7,538 bases of DNA from Bacteroidota bacterium (GCA_025359355.1 JANYGR010000514.1:1-7538), one strand, 5' to 3'; numbered from the stretch's first letter, positions 1 to 6,768 are shown. Made by a program: numbers and translations. Notes: a model not told the origin generated them from the sequence alone.

Positions 1-74
1 ATACTCAAGAATCTTTACTTTTCAACACCAGTTAATTTTTGAGGGGGGCTGACCATTTTATAAAAAATGAAAGT

Positions 75-116
75 GCAATAAAATCAATGCTTATGGAGGA
101 TTTTATTGCTTTTTTT
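75..116 (+). terminator. Rho-independent terminator of a gene left of the window
   Basis: The arms 75-85 (GCAATAAAATC) and 99-109 (GATTTTATTGC) are perfect 11 bp inverted complements around a 13 nt loop. Seven Ts follow at 110-116. The T run lies directly after the right arm on the plus strand, so it should end a rightward transcript. No plus-strand gene is visible in the first 74 bases, so the gene it serves lies mostly or wholly outside the window. The stem is AT-rich, as expected in this genome. Confidence 0.75.
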
Positions 117-207
117 ATATCTTTCCGTCCGCTAATGATTAATTATCAAAATTAAACTAATTTCTTAATAATACAATATTGCTACTTTATCAACTAATCT
201 TTTTCTT

Positions 208-241
208 AAAAACAAAAAGCCCCCACTTATACAAGTGAGGG
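208..241 (-). terminator. Rho-independent terminator of the minus-strand lipoprotein gene
   Basis: The arms are 220-228 and 233-241 around a 4 nt loop. Read on the minus strand, CCCTCACTT pairs with AAGTGGGGG, with one G-U wobble, and is followed by a C and then a T-rich tract (TTTTTGTTTTT and flanking T-rich bases). On the plus strand the same position would be a C-A mismatch, which supports the minus orientation. It starts 26 bases after the stop codon at 268-270. Confidence 0.85.
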
Positions 242-267
242 TTTAGTATTAATTGATATTGTTATTC

Positions 268-1128
268 TTATTTAAGAATTGAAGCTCTTAAAGCATAAAT
301 TTTATTTGCAATTGATTTAAAGTTATCGTCCTTCATATTTTTAGGATCTTTAATAGCATCAATATCTGCGTGAATAGCTTTTAATTCTGAGTTTAATTTA
401 TCGCACTCTTTTTTATCTTTAAAATCATTTAAAATTTCCGTTAAATTTTTTAAATAAAAACGTTGATCCCATAAATGTTTGTATGCTTTTTCTTTGGCAG
501 CAGCATCCGTTACGCTTTCTCCAATTTTACAAGTTAAGTATAAACCTTCAATCCAAGAACCTGCAAACAATGTAGTAGCAGTGTATACACGCTCATTCGT
601 TCTTAAATATGAATCACTTTTCGTGTACATTTGATCCAAAATGGTTAATAAAGAATCTTTGTTAGATAAATTCATTTCAGCTCTCTTACCTAACATATTA
701 TCAATAGCACTTTTTAATCCTAAGTTATCGGCCAGTTTAACAACTGTTTTCATGTAATTTAATACATCTTCTCCTTTATTATTTACCATCGCATAAGACA
801 TATCTATATTATAAATACCTAATGCCAATGATTTTGTAAATTCTGAGCTAGTAGATAATTGTTTTTTTGTATCAGCTAATAAAGACACATTATAGGGTAC
901 TCCCCAACTAGAAAGTTCGTTAATGCTAGCTACTGGCGCAGGAATATTAGCCATTGCGAAATCAAATTTGAATTTGGTTTCTTCATTTACCGTTACTGGA
1001 GTTGTATCTTTTACGGTTTCAACAGTTGTTGAATCTATAGAGTCGTGATTTTCTTCTTTATTGCCACCACCACAAGATATTAATGCAACCGATAAGGTTA
1101 TGGTTGATGCTAAAATTAGTTTATTCAT
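268..1128 (-). CDS. Bacteroidota lipoprotein of unknown function
   Basis: This encodes a 286-residue protein of unknown function, probably an envelope lipoprotein. Residues 1-18 form a short signal peptide with Lys3, a hydrophobic core and the lipobox LISC; Cys19 would be lipidated. The sequence after it (GGGNKEEN) carries a Lys-Glu-Glu cluster. That resembles the acidic export signal that sends Bacteroidota lipoproteins to the cell surface, so surface display is possible but inferred. Residues 20-52 are a Thr/Glu/Asp/Val-rich linker. The rest looks almost entirely helical, with conserved-looking stretches near 104-113 (GIYNIDMSYA) and 189-198 (FAGSWIEGLY). I recall similar unnamed lipoproteins in other Bacteroidota but cannot name a family with certainty. 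The ATG at 1126-1128 is preceded by an A-rich leader and a -7 box. The gene stands alone and ends at its own terminator. Confidence 0.88.
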   Translation of the reverse strand: MNKLILASTITLSVALISCGGGNKEENHDSIDSTTVETVKDTTPVTVNEETKFKFDFAMANIPAPVASINELSSWGVPYNVSLLADTKKQLSTSSEFTKSLALGIYNIDMSYAMVNNKGEDVLNYMKTVVKLADNLGLKSAIDNMLGKRAEMNLSNKDSLLTILDQMYTKSDSYLRTNERVYTATTLFAGSWIEGLYLTCKIGESVTDAAAKEKAYKHLWDQRFYLKNLTEILNDFKDKKECDKLNSELKAIHADIDAIKDPKNMKDDNFKSIANKIYALRASILK

Positions 1129-1148
1129 TTTTATTTTTTTTTAGGTAA

Positions 1149-1156
1149 CAAATATA
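1149..1156 (-). promoter_or_regulatory. Bacteroidota -7 box for the minus-strand lipoprotein gene
   Basis: On the minus strand these bases read TATATTTG, a full match to the Bacteroidota -7 consensus TAnnTTTG. The start codon lies 20 bases downstream, giving a short leader that is almost all A (GGTAACCT-like bases are absent apart from a GTTACC next to the box). I see no TTTG -33 element at the usual 17-23 base spacing, so the call rests on the -7 box and its position. Confidence 0.5.
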
Positions 1157-1220
1157 AATTGTTTTTTCAATTAACGGTTGGATTTATAAAAAATCACCCT
1201 TAAACTTATCATTTTCTTAA

Positions 1221-1228
1221 TATCTTTG
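1221..1228 (+). promoter_or_regulatory. -7 box for the DUF4249 gene, very close to its ATG
   Basis: The bases TATCTTTG match the TAnnTTTG consensus of Bacteroidota promoters. The annotated ATG begins at 1233, only 4 bases past the box, so transcription would start at about the first base of the start codon. The mRNA would then be leaderless, or the true start would lie further in. No clear -33 TTTG is seen near 1198-1204. The match may also be chance in AT-rich DNA. Confidence 0.4.
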
Positions 1229-1232
1229 GATA

Positions 1233-2132
1233 ATGAGTTCAACTCCTAACACATATCTTAAACTGAATTTGTTTTTAAAGGCAACTGTCGCTATTGTATT
1301 ATTGGTTTCATTAAACTCTTGTCGCAAAGAAATAAACGTTCAATTACCTGAATACACTCAGAAATTAGTAGTAGAAGCAAGTATTGAAACTAACCAAACA
1401 GCCCAAGTGTTATTATCCTTTACGGCTCCTTATTTTGGTAACGCCGATTTATCTAATCCGTCTCAATTTTTTGTTAAAGGTGCATTTGTAACTGTAAGTG
1501 ATGGTTCGCAGGTAGATACTTTAAAAGAAATTACTGTAGGTGGTTTCCCTGTTTATATTGGTACAAAAGTATTTGGTCAAATTGGAAAAGATTATCAATT
1601 AACCATGTTAATTAATAATAAAACGTATACCGCTTCAACAGTCATTCGTCAACCGATACCATTAGATAGTTTGTTTTTTAAATGGGAAAAAGATACATTG
1701 GGTTTTTGTTGGGCTCATTTATCAGACCCTGCAGGACTTGGTAATTGTTACCGCTGGTTTGCTAAACGTATTACTAAAGATCAATTTTTTGTAGCACCTT
1801 TTTCATCAGCCTTTGATGATAAATTTGTTGATGGAAAAAATTTTGATTTTGCATACGAGCGTCCTGCCCAACCTAATGCGCAACAAGCAAATAATGATGA
1901 TCCTGAAAAAAATTATTATAGAGTAGGGGACACTATTGTTGTAAAATTTTGCACCATAGGATATAACGAATATAATTTTTGGCGCTCATACTATGCTAAT
2001 GCATCAAGTAATGGAAATCCATTTTCGGCACCAGCTAATTTACAAAGTACCATTAATGGTGGAGATGCTATAGGTGCTTTTGTTGGATACGGAACTAGTT
2101 TTGATACAATGATAGTGAAAAAGAAACCGTAA
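1233..2132 (+). CDS. DUF4249 family lipoprotein
   Basis: This encodes a 299-residue lipoprotein that I assign to the DUF4249 family by pattern. The family is found in Bacteroidota, its role is not established, and members often accompany TonB-dependent outer-membrane receptors. Residues 17-29 are hydrophobic and end in the lipobox LNSC, with Cys30 the lipidated residue. The mature start (RKEINVQLPEYTQKLVVEAS) is typical of the family. So are the segment around 136-149 (TVIRQPIPLDSLFF), where the N-terminal beta-rich part ends, and the C-terminal NPFSAPANLQSTINGGDAIG at about 262-281 followed by GAFVGYGTS. The N-terminal region before the hydrophobic core is long, at 16 residues. No receptor gene is adjacent, so this copy is solitary within the window. 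It converges on the lipid kinase gene with 18 bp between stops. Confidence 0.85.
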   Translation: MSSTPNTYLKLNLFLKATVAIVLLVSLNSCRKEINVQLPEYTQKLVVEASIETNQTAQVLLSFTAPYFGNADLSNPSQFFVKGAFVTVSDGSQVDTLKEITVGGFPVYIGTKVFGQIGKDYQLTMLINNKTYTASTVIRQPIPLDSLFFKWEKDTLGFCWAHLSDPAGLGNCYRWFAKRITKDQFFVAPFSSAFDDKFVDGKNFDFAYERPAQPNAQQANNDDPEKNYYRVGDTIVVKFCTIGYNEYNFWRSYYANASSNGNPFSAPANLQSTINGGDAIGAFVGYGTSFDTMIVKKKP

Positions 2133-2150
2133 TTTTTTTTGATTTATCCT

Positions 2151-3020
2151 TTAGCAAACAACATTTAAAGATAAAGGAACGACTTCAATGTTAAGTTTAT
2201 CTTTTACTATAATAGGTTCTCCATCAAAATGAACAGGCAACTCGTTGCTAAATTCTATTTCTATTTTTTTACCTACTAATGCCATGAAATTTTTAGCAGT
2301 ATCTATTTTCTTTAAAAATAATTTTAAGCCAATAGCCGGAATAGATAATTTAGAAAATGGCTTTAAAATACTCACTCTTAATAAACCATCGTCGAGTTTA
2401 GCGCCAGGTGCAATATAAACGTCGTTACCCCATTGTCCAGCATTTGCAACCGTTATTAAAAAAGCGTCAATATTTGTTTTTACACCATCTACTGTAATAG
2501 TATAGTAGTTAGGTTTATAATTAAAAAATTCTTTGATGGTAGTGTTGATGTAGGTTGCAAACCCTCGTTTGGTGCTAGTAGCAAAACAATTAGCAATCAA
2601 GGCATCAAAACCAACACCTGCGGTACAAAAATATGGAATGCCATTTATCAAAGCAGAATCCATTTTACGAACAGAACCTTTTGCGATAACAGCTAAAGCT
2701 TGTTTCAAATCCATTGGAATTTTATTACTTCTTGCTAAACCATTACCTGAACCTAGTGGTAAAATACCTAAAGCCATGGGAGTATTAACAACTACCGAAG
2801 CTACTTGATTCACGGTTCCATCGCCACCGCAAGCAACTACTATCGTATAATTGTTGTTTAATATCTGTTGCTTAACAGATTCAAAATCATGTTTGTCGTG
2901 CCAAATAATACATTCAAAAGAAATATGCTTTGGAAAATGCTCAGTAATAAACGCTTGGATGTCTAACTTTTTTTTGACACCTGCATTTGGATTAATAACG
3001 AAAGCAATTTTTGATTCCAT
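2151..3020 (-). CDS. Diacylglycerol-kinase-fold lipid kinase (YegS/BmrU type)
   Basis: This is a 289-residue cytosolic or membrane-associated kinase expected to transfer phosphate from a nucleotide to a lipid or sphingoid hydroxyl. The length is normal for the bacterial YegS/BmrU/DgkB group, and the exact lipid cannot be read from sequence. Motifs in order: NPNAG at 10-14, the nucleotide-binding GGDGT at 65-69, PLGSGNGLAR at 88-97, the metal-site-like DDGLL at 210-214, and FDGEP at 265-269. All the key residues expected in an active enzyme seem to be present. The N-terminal half is the catalytic fold and the C-terminal half is the beta-sandwich. The ATG at 3018-3020 lies 15 bp after the tsaB stop, so the two genes are probably co-transcribed. 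No T-tract terminator follows it. Confidence 0.93.
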   Translation of the reverse strand: MESKIAFVINPNAGVKKKLDIQAFITEHFPKHISFECIIWHDKHDFESVKQQILNNNYTIVVACGGDGTVNQVASVVVNTPMALGILPLGSGNGLARSNKIPMDLKQALAVIAKGSVRKMDSALINGIPYFCTAGVGFDALIANCFATSTKRGFATYINTTIKEFFNYKPNYYTITVDGVKTNIDAFLITVANAGQWGNDVYIAPGAKLDDGLLRVSILKPFSKLSIPAIGLKLFLKKIDTAKNFMALVGKKIEIEFSNELPVHFDGEPIIVKDKLNIEVVPLSLNVVC

Positions 3021-3035
3021 AGTCGAATTAACTAA

Positions 3036-3716
3036 TTATTTTTTAGGTGTTGCAAAATAAAATTCTTTCAAATACATAGGTTCCGCATACGCAATATCAT
3101 CAAAATCTTTTTGAAGGAACTTTTGGTAAGCTAATGGTATCAATGCTTTTGCGCTGGCAACAATGTTTTCTATATAACATACAGACGGTAAGGTATTTAA
3201 TAATTCTTTTGCTTTAGGCATACCATCTCCAAAAAAATAAATAGGTTTATCTTTCTTATATACCATAATGCTTTCTTCTGAAAGTATTAACGCATTTACA
3301 GGAGCAATTTCTTCAAGACCTTGATTATATAAGGCGCAGTATACTTCCATTCGTCTGGCATCCAACATAGGGCAATAGTAAGCATCAGCTGTTATTTGTT
3401 GAAAGGCTAATGTTGTAAGGGCTTGCAAGGTACTTATTGTTATTAATGGGATATTTAAAGCATAAGCCAATCCTTTAGCGGTGGCATAGCCAATTCGTAA
3501 ACCAGTATAAGAGCCAGGACCCGTACTGACAGAAATAGCATTCAATTCTTTTGATGCAATGCCAGCTTTTAAAAGAACATCTTGAATAAATACATGTAAA
3601 TTTTCGGCATGTGTGTATCCGTTATTCAACTCTTTAATGGCCAGTAATTGGTCGTTATGAGATAAAGCTACTGAGCATACCGTTGACGTAGATTCTATAT
3701 GTAAAATGTATGACAA
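3036..3716 (-). CDS. tsaB: tRNA threonylcarbamoyladenosine biosynthesis protein TsaB
   Basis: TsaB is the non-catalytic dimerisation partner of TsaD. With TsaC and TsaE they install N6-threonylcarbamoyladenosine at position 37 of ANN-decoding tRNAs in the cytoplasm. The 226-residue length is typical. The start reads YILHIESTSTVCSVAL, the ASKHA-fold phosphate-loop region. HAE follows at 36-38, and the family signature GPGSYTGLRIG is at 66-76. Further motifs are LDARRMEVY at 118-126 and PMYLKEF at 213-219. The start codon is TTG (3714-3716): there is no in-frame ATG between it and the upstream stop at 3753-3755, and the family N-terminus begins exactly here. There is no Shine-Dalgarno sequence. 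The lipid kinase follows after 15 bp. Upstream, a 168 bp spacer with a hairpin and a promoter-like sequence separates it from the adaptor gene. Confidence 0.95.
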   Translation of the reverse strand: MSYILHIESTSTVCSVALSHNDQLLAIKELNNGYTHAENLHVFIQDVLLKAGIASKELNAISVSTGPGSYTGLRIGYATAKGLAYALNIPLITISTLQALTTLAFQQITADAYYCPMLDARRMEVYCALYNQGLEEIAPVNALILSEESIMVYKKDKPIYFFGDGMPKAKELLNTLPSVCYIENIVASAKALIPLAYQKFLQKDFDDIAYAEPMYLKEFYFATPKK

Positions 3717-3736
3717 TTTAGGAGCTTGTTTAAAAT

Positions 3737-3844
3737 TTATCTTATAATTTTGTTAAGTGTCTTTTTGGCTACAAATTCGTTAAATTTTTCGAGATAGTAG
3801 CCGACTATCTCTGCAAAATTTGCCTCTTTTCGCTCAAAAATACA
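3737..3844 (-). other. Short open frame without ATG in the spacer before tsaB
   Basis: Between the stops at 3845-3847 and 3737-3739 the minus strand is open for 35 codons. They read CIFERKEANFAEIVGYYLEK at the start and FNEFVAKKTLNKIIR at the end. The composition (Glu, Lys, Asn, Phe) looks like that of a charged amphipathic helix rather than random AT-rich translation. There is no ATG, GTG or TTG in frame; the second codon is ATT. It may be the tail of a decayed gene, a small protein with an unusual start, or a chance reading of a dispersed palindromic repeat. I do not call it a gene. Confidence 0.3.
3782..3821. repeat. Long interrupted hairpin upstream of tsaB
   Basis: There are two nested inverted repeats. 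The inner one pairs 3791-3798 (GAGATAGT) with 3804-3811 (ACTATCTC) around a 5 nt loop. The outer one pairs 3782-3788 (AAATTTT) with 3815-3821 (AAAATTT), separated from the inner stem by a small internal loop. No T run follows on either strand, so it is not a standard terminator. It lies after the adaptor gene and before tsaB, within the predicted leader of tsaB. It could be an mRNA processing or leader element, or one copy of a dispersed intergenic palindrome. Confidence 0.65.
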
Positions 3845-3862
3845 TTATAACAATTATTACAA
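3835..3862 (-). promoter_or_regulatory. Candidate promoter of the tsaB-lipid kinase unit
   Basis: On the minus strand, TTG at 3862-3860 (GTTG if one more base is counted) is followed by 17 bases and then TATTTTTG at 3842-3835. The second element matches the Bacteroidota -7 box TAnnTTTG, and the first approximates the -33 TTTG at an accepted spacing. Transcription would begin near 3829, giving tsaB a leader of about 110 nt that contains the hairpin at 3782-3821. This is the best two-element promoter match in the window. Confidence 0.45.
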
Positions 3863-3884
3863 CATAAATTTAAACAGGCTCATG

Positions 3885-5231
3885 TTACTTTTTTTCTGAA
3901 AACAATTTATCCTTATCTACAATAATTATTTTACTTCCGTCTTTCAATGATTTAGAAACCGCACCATAAGGAGCAGAAATAACTTCGTCACCTATTTGGA
4001 TGCCGCTTTTTATTTCAATGTAATCATCATCTTGAACCCCGGTAACAACGTACACCATTTTGGCAACACCATTTCTATTAATAAAGATACATTCTTTTAT
4101 CTCTTCTTTTTTCTTATTTAATTTTTCTTGTTTTTCATCCACAACTGTCATTTCAGGCTCTTCATCACGGTTAAGCGCTTTTGTTTTGGTTGTGTCCGCA
4201 TTACGGGTTGTTACAGCAGGAATAGGAATTGTGATAATATCTTTGGCTCTACTTGTTTGTATTTCTACACTGGCACTCATGCCTGGTCTGAAAGGTGCTA
4301 GATTAACTTCTGTAATTAAATAAGCATAAGACTCTCTCAATACTCTGATTTTTACCACAAAGTTTGTTACCTGATCAACAGAAACACCAACTGTGTTAGC
4401 CGAATTGGCAACTTCTGTTACGATACCTTTAAATTTCTTACCAATATAAGCATCCACTTCAATGATGGCAGTATCGTTTTTATGAATGCGAATGATGTCA
4501 TTTTCATTCACTTCTACACTCACTTCCATTTCGTTTAAGTTTGCTAAACGCAATATTTCAGTGCCTTGTAAGCCTTGTACACCAACAATTCTTTCTCCTT
4601 TTTCTACATTTAATTTAGAAACAGTTCCATCAACCGGTGCATAAATTTTTGTTTTATCTAAATTCGTATTTGCTTCTTTTAAAGACGCTTCTACACTTTT
4701 TACATTATAATCTGCTGCATTGATGCTTTCTTTAATCCCATCTACATTTGCCTTTGATGCTTCAAAGGTTGCTTTAGCGGCATCAAATTCTTGTTGTGAA
4801 ATGGCATTTTGATCAAGGAGTTTTTTACTTCTTGCAAACGAAGCTTCGGCATTTGCCAAATTAGCTTTGGCTTGTTCCAATTGGGCCATTGTAGTTTTTA
4901 AATTAGCTTTGGAACTATTAACAGTTGCATTAACACGTTCAAAGGCGCTTTCGTATATATCAGGTTTGATTCGACATAATAATTGACCCTTCTTCACTTG
5001 CTCGCCTTCTTTCACCAACATTTCAACGATCTCACCTGATACATCAGATGTGATTTTAAGTTCCGCTTCAGGTTGTATTTTTCCGTTAGCCGAAACCGTT
5101 TCAATGATATTGCGTTTAGCTGCTTTCTCAGTAGCAACGTCTGTTGGCTTTTCGCCTTTTGTAAATTTATAAGCAATAACGCTCGTTAAGAGAGCAACGC
5201 AAATTCCAATAATCCAATATAATTTCTTCAT
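3885..5231 (-). CDS. Periplasmic adaptor subunit of a tripartite efflux pump (MacA/AcrA/HlyD type)
   Basis: This is a 448-residue membrane-fusion protein that links an inner-membrane pump to a TolC-type channel. Residues 4-22 form a single N-terminal membrane anchor with no lipobox, as in MacA. The first half of the lipoyl-like domain is at about 47-92 (SGEIVEMLVKEGEQVKKGQ within it). A coiled-coil hairpin covers about 96-192, and the second lipoyl half is near 196-216 (YAPVDGTVSKLNVEKGERI). The beta-barrel follows to about 325 and a membrane-proximal domain completes the protein. The hairpin tip has the TolC-contact RLS motif with correct spacing: Arg134, Leu138 and Ser145. A charged insert rich in Lys and Glu at about 352-380 interrupts the last domain. 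The gene follows the channel gene by 88 bp and is probably co-transcribed with it. No pump gene follows, so drug, metal or macrolide specificity cannot be assigned. Confidence 0.92.
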   Translation of the reverse strand: MKKLYWIIGICVALLTSVIAYKFTKGEKPTDVATEKAAKRNIIETVSANGKIQPEAELKITSDVSGEIVEMLVKEGEQVKKGQLLCRIKPDIYESAFERVNATVNSSKANLKTTMAQLEQAKANLANAEASFARSKKLLDQNAISQQEFDAAKATFEASKANVDGIKESINAADYNVKSVEASLKEANTNLDKTKIYAPVDGTVSKLNVEKGERIVGVQGLQGTEILRLANLNEMEVSVEVNENDIIRIHKNDTAIIEVDAYIGKKFKGIVTEVANSANTVGVSVDQVTNFVVKIRVLRESYAYLITEVNLAPFRPGMSASVEIQTSRAKDIITIPIPAVTTRNADTTKTKALNRDEEPEMTVVDEKQEKLNKKKEEIKECIFINRNGVAKMVYVVTGVQDDDYIEIKSGIQIGDEVISAPYGAVSKSLKDGSKIIIVDKDKLFSEKK

Positions 5232-5247
5232 AATTTTACTTTTGTTT

Positions 5248-5310
5248 CCCGCTGATGTTAGTTGATTTTCTTTTTTATCTGCGTTTATTTGCGAAATCAG
5301 CGGGGGGGGG
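5248..5310. repeat. Intergenic palindromic repeat ending in a G9 run
   Basis: The arms 5248-5256 (CCCGCTGAT) and 5296-5304 (ATCAGCGGG) are perfect 9 bp inverted complements around a 39 nt AT-rich centre that contains ATCTGCG. The right arm runs into nine consecutive Gs at 5302-5310, striking in such AT-rich DNA. From memory, elements built of CGCTGAT, CTGCG and CAGCGGG blocks recur between genes in Flavobacteriia and relatives, so this is probably a dispersed repeat. It lies between the channel and adaptor genes and may shape or process their shared transcript. No T run follows the stem on either strand. Confidence 0.7.
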
Positions 5311-5319
5311 TATTATTTT

Positions 5320-6741
5320 TTAAAATTTCAATTCTTTACCTTGATAATAGTCTAATACTTTTAACTTAAATATATAGTCGTATTTAGCTTGTATTAAGTT
5401 ACCTTGAGCATTTTGTAAACGTGTTTTAGCACTATTATAATCGAATGTACTAATAGCACCTACATTTAATTTTTGTTGAGCATACATAAATGATTGTTCT
5501 GATGCTTCAACAGATGCTTTATTGGCATTGTATTTATTAAGAGCCGCTTTAGAATTTGCAAATGCCTGAGCGATGGTTTTATATAAATTTTGTTCAACCA
5601 AATCCTGACCATACTTTGCATTCAATACATTCAGTTTTGCATTTTTAACTCCAGTGTATGTTTGAAGGCCATTAAATAAAGGTACATTTAATGTAAAGCC
5701 AATACTTTTATTTACGTTTTCACTAAATTGATCTGCAAACGGTTTTTTCTCTGTTACAAACGAATACTGTGGTTGATAAACAACAGTTGCGCCATCTAAA
5801 GTAGCAGCTACTGGTGTAACGCCAACAATACTAGAGCTAATAATACGCTTGTTTAATTCGGAAGTACCTGTGCCTATAGAGCCTGTAGCACTTAAAGTAG
5901 GGCTTACTTTACCTCTCGCCACATTTAAGGTTCTTTCCGTGGCTAATAAATTATAATTAGCGCTTTTAATAGAGTGTTGATTTTTAAGAGCAGTTTCATA
6001 AATATTTTGAACAGACGTTAAAGCTAATTCATTATTTAACACATCCACATTTGGGCGAGCAATGGCGAAACTATTCAAGGTATCTATGTTCAATAACTGC
6101 TTTAAGGTCAACATAGCAATCTGGTAATTATTATCGGCATTGGTAACTGTTACATCGTCATTTGCTAATTGAGCTTTAATATCGTAAACAGCACTTTTAG
6201 CAACGGTACCAGCTTCCGCTAATTTTTCGGTACGAGCCAATTGCTCCTGTGTTAATTTATAAGAGGCTTTAGCAATTTGTGAAATTTCGTCCGAAAATAT
6301 AACATTGATATAAGACGTAGCAACGTTTAAGGCTAAATCATTTCTTTGTTGTAGATAGTTTTCTGTACTAGCTAAGTATTGATATTTAGTTGCTTTGATA
6401 TTATTGTATTGTGCTAATCCCGACCAAAGAACCACATTACTTGATATATAAAAGTTTTGAGATAATACTTGGGAGTTGGCAAAGGTGTTAGTATATCTAT
6501 CAATTGTTTTACCAAAATTGTAGTTGTGTTGTCCAAAAGCATTAAGGGTAGGTAAAATAGCAGCTTCGCTTTGAACAGAGTTGTTCTTATTAATTTGTGT
6601 GGTTATTTCCGATTGCTTAAGAGTAATATTGTGCTTTTGAGCCTGATCAATGCACTTTTGTAAATCCCACTCATTACTGCTTTGAGCAAAATGAGTTTTA
6701 GTAAGGCCAATAAATAAAACACTAAATAGTATATATTTCAT
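5320..6741 (-). CDS. TolC family outer-membrane efflux channel
   Basis: This 473-residue protein should trimerise into the outer-membrane beta-barrel and periplasmic alpha-tunnel of a tripartite exporter. Residues 1-20 look like a Sec signal peptide with likely cleavage after FAQ, and no lipobox. The mature protein opens with WDLQKCIDQAQKHN (25-38), the usual start of the OEP fold. The two internal repeats of the family are visible: WSGLAQYNNIKATKY at 106-120 matches PLFNGLQTYTGVKNAK at 354-369, and the helix-turn near 172-195 (EKLAEAGTVAKSAVYDIKAQ) matches 423-446 (QKLNVGAISTFDYNSAKTRL). The length is normal. The adaptor gene follows after 88 bp, which fits a channel-adaptor operon. The ATG at 6739-6741 is preceded by an A/T-rich leader and a -7 box. 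The substrate is unknown. Confidence 0.93.
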   Translation of the reverse strand: MKYILFSVLFIGLTKTHFAQSSNEWDLQKCIDQAQKHNITLKQSEITTQINKNNSVQSEAAILPTLNAFGQHNYNFGKTIDRYTNTFANSQVLSQNFYISSNVVLWSGLAQYNNIKATKYQYLASTENYLQQRNDLALNVATSYINVIFSDEISQIAKASYKLTQEQLARTEKLAEAGTVAKSAVYDIKAQLANDDVTVTNADNNYQIAMLTLKQLLNIDTLNSFAIARPNVDVLNNELALTSVQNIYETALKNQHSIKSANYNLLATERTLNVARGKVSPTLSATGSIGTGTSELNKRIISSSIVGVTPVAATLDGATVVYQPQYSFVTEKKPFADQFSENVNKSIGFTLNVPLFNGLQTYTGVKNAKLNVLNAKYGQDLVEQNLYKTIAQAFANSKAALNKYNANKASVEASEQSFMYAQQKLNVGAISTFDYNSAKTRLQNAQGNLIQAKYDYIFKLKVLDYYQGKELKF

Positions 6742-6760
6742 AGTTTAATAAAATTATGCC

Positions 6761-6768
6761 CAAATTTA
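6761..6768 (-). promoter_or_regulatory. -7 box for the TolC-adaptor operon
   Basis: The minus strand reads TAAATTTG, a full match to TAnnTTTG, ending 19 bases before the ATG. The nearest upstream TTG is at 6796-6794, 25 bases away, slightly further than the usual -33 spacing. The resulting leader of about 14 nt is A/T-rich, like the other leaders here. Confidence 0.45.

Noticed and set aside
1..42. Possible 3' end of an upstream plus-strand gene
   Set aside because: Frame 1 is open for only 13 codons to a TGA at 40-42, and frame 2 for 16 codons to a TGA at 50-52. Neither is long or distinctive enough to call, although the terminator at 75-116 implies some transcript from the left.
2143..2174. 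Stem-loop between the convergent DUF4249 and lipid kinase genes
   Set aside because: TTTATC/TTTA can pair with TAAA/GATAAA with one bulge, but the only T run (2133-2140) comes before the stem on the plus strand and there is none after it on the minus strand. The stem also has almost no G-C pairs. It is not a convincing terminator.
2569..2808. 79-codon plus-strand open frame
   Set aside because: It lies entirely inside the lipid kinase gene on the opposite strand, whose motifs are clear. Its translation resembles no known family.
2851..3060. 69-codon plus-strand open frame
   Set aside because: It is antisense to the start of the lipid kinase and the end of tsaB, both strongly supported.
4060..4323. 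87-codon plus-strand open frame with hydrophobic stretches
   Set aside because: It is antisense to the adaptor gene. The hydrophobic runs come from complementing its Lys/Glu-rich insert and adjacent beta-strand codons.
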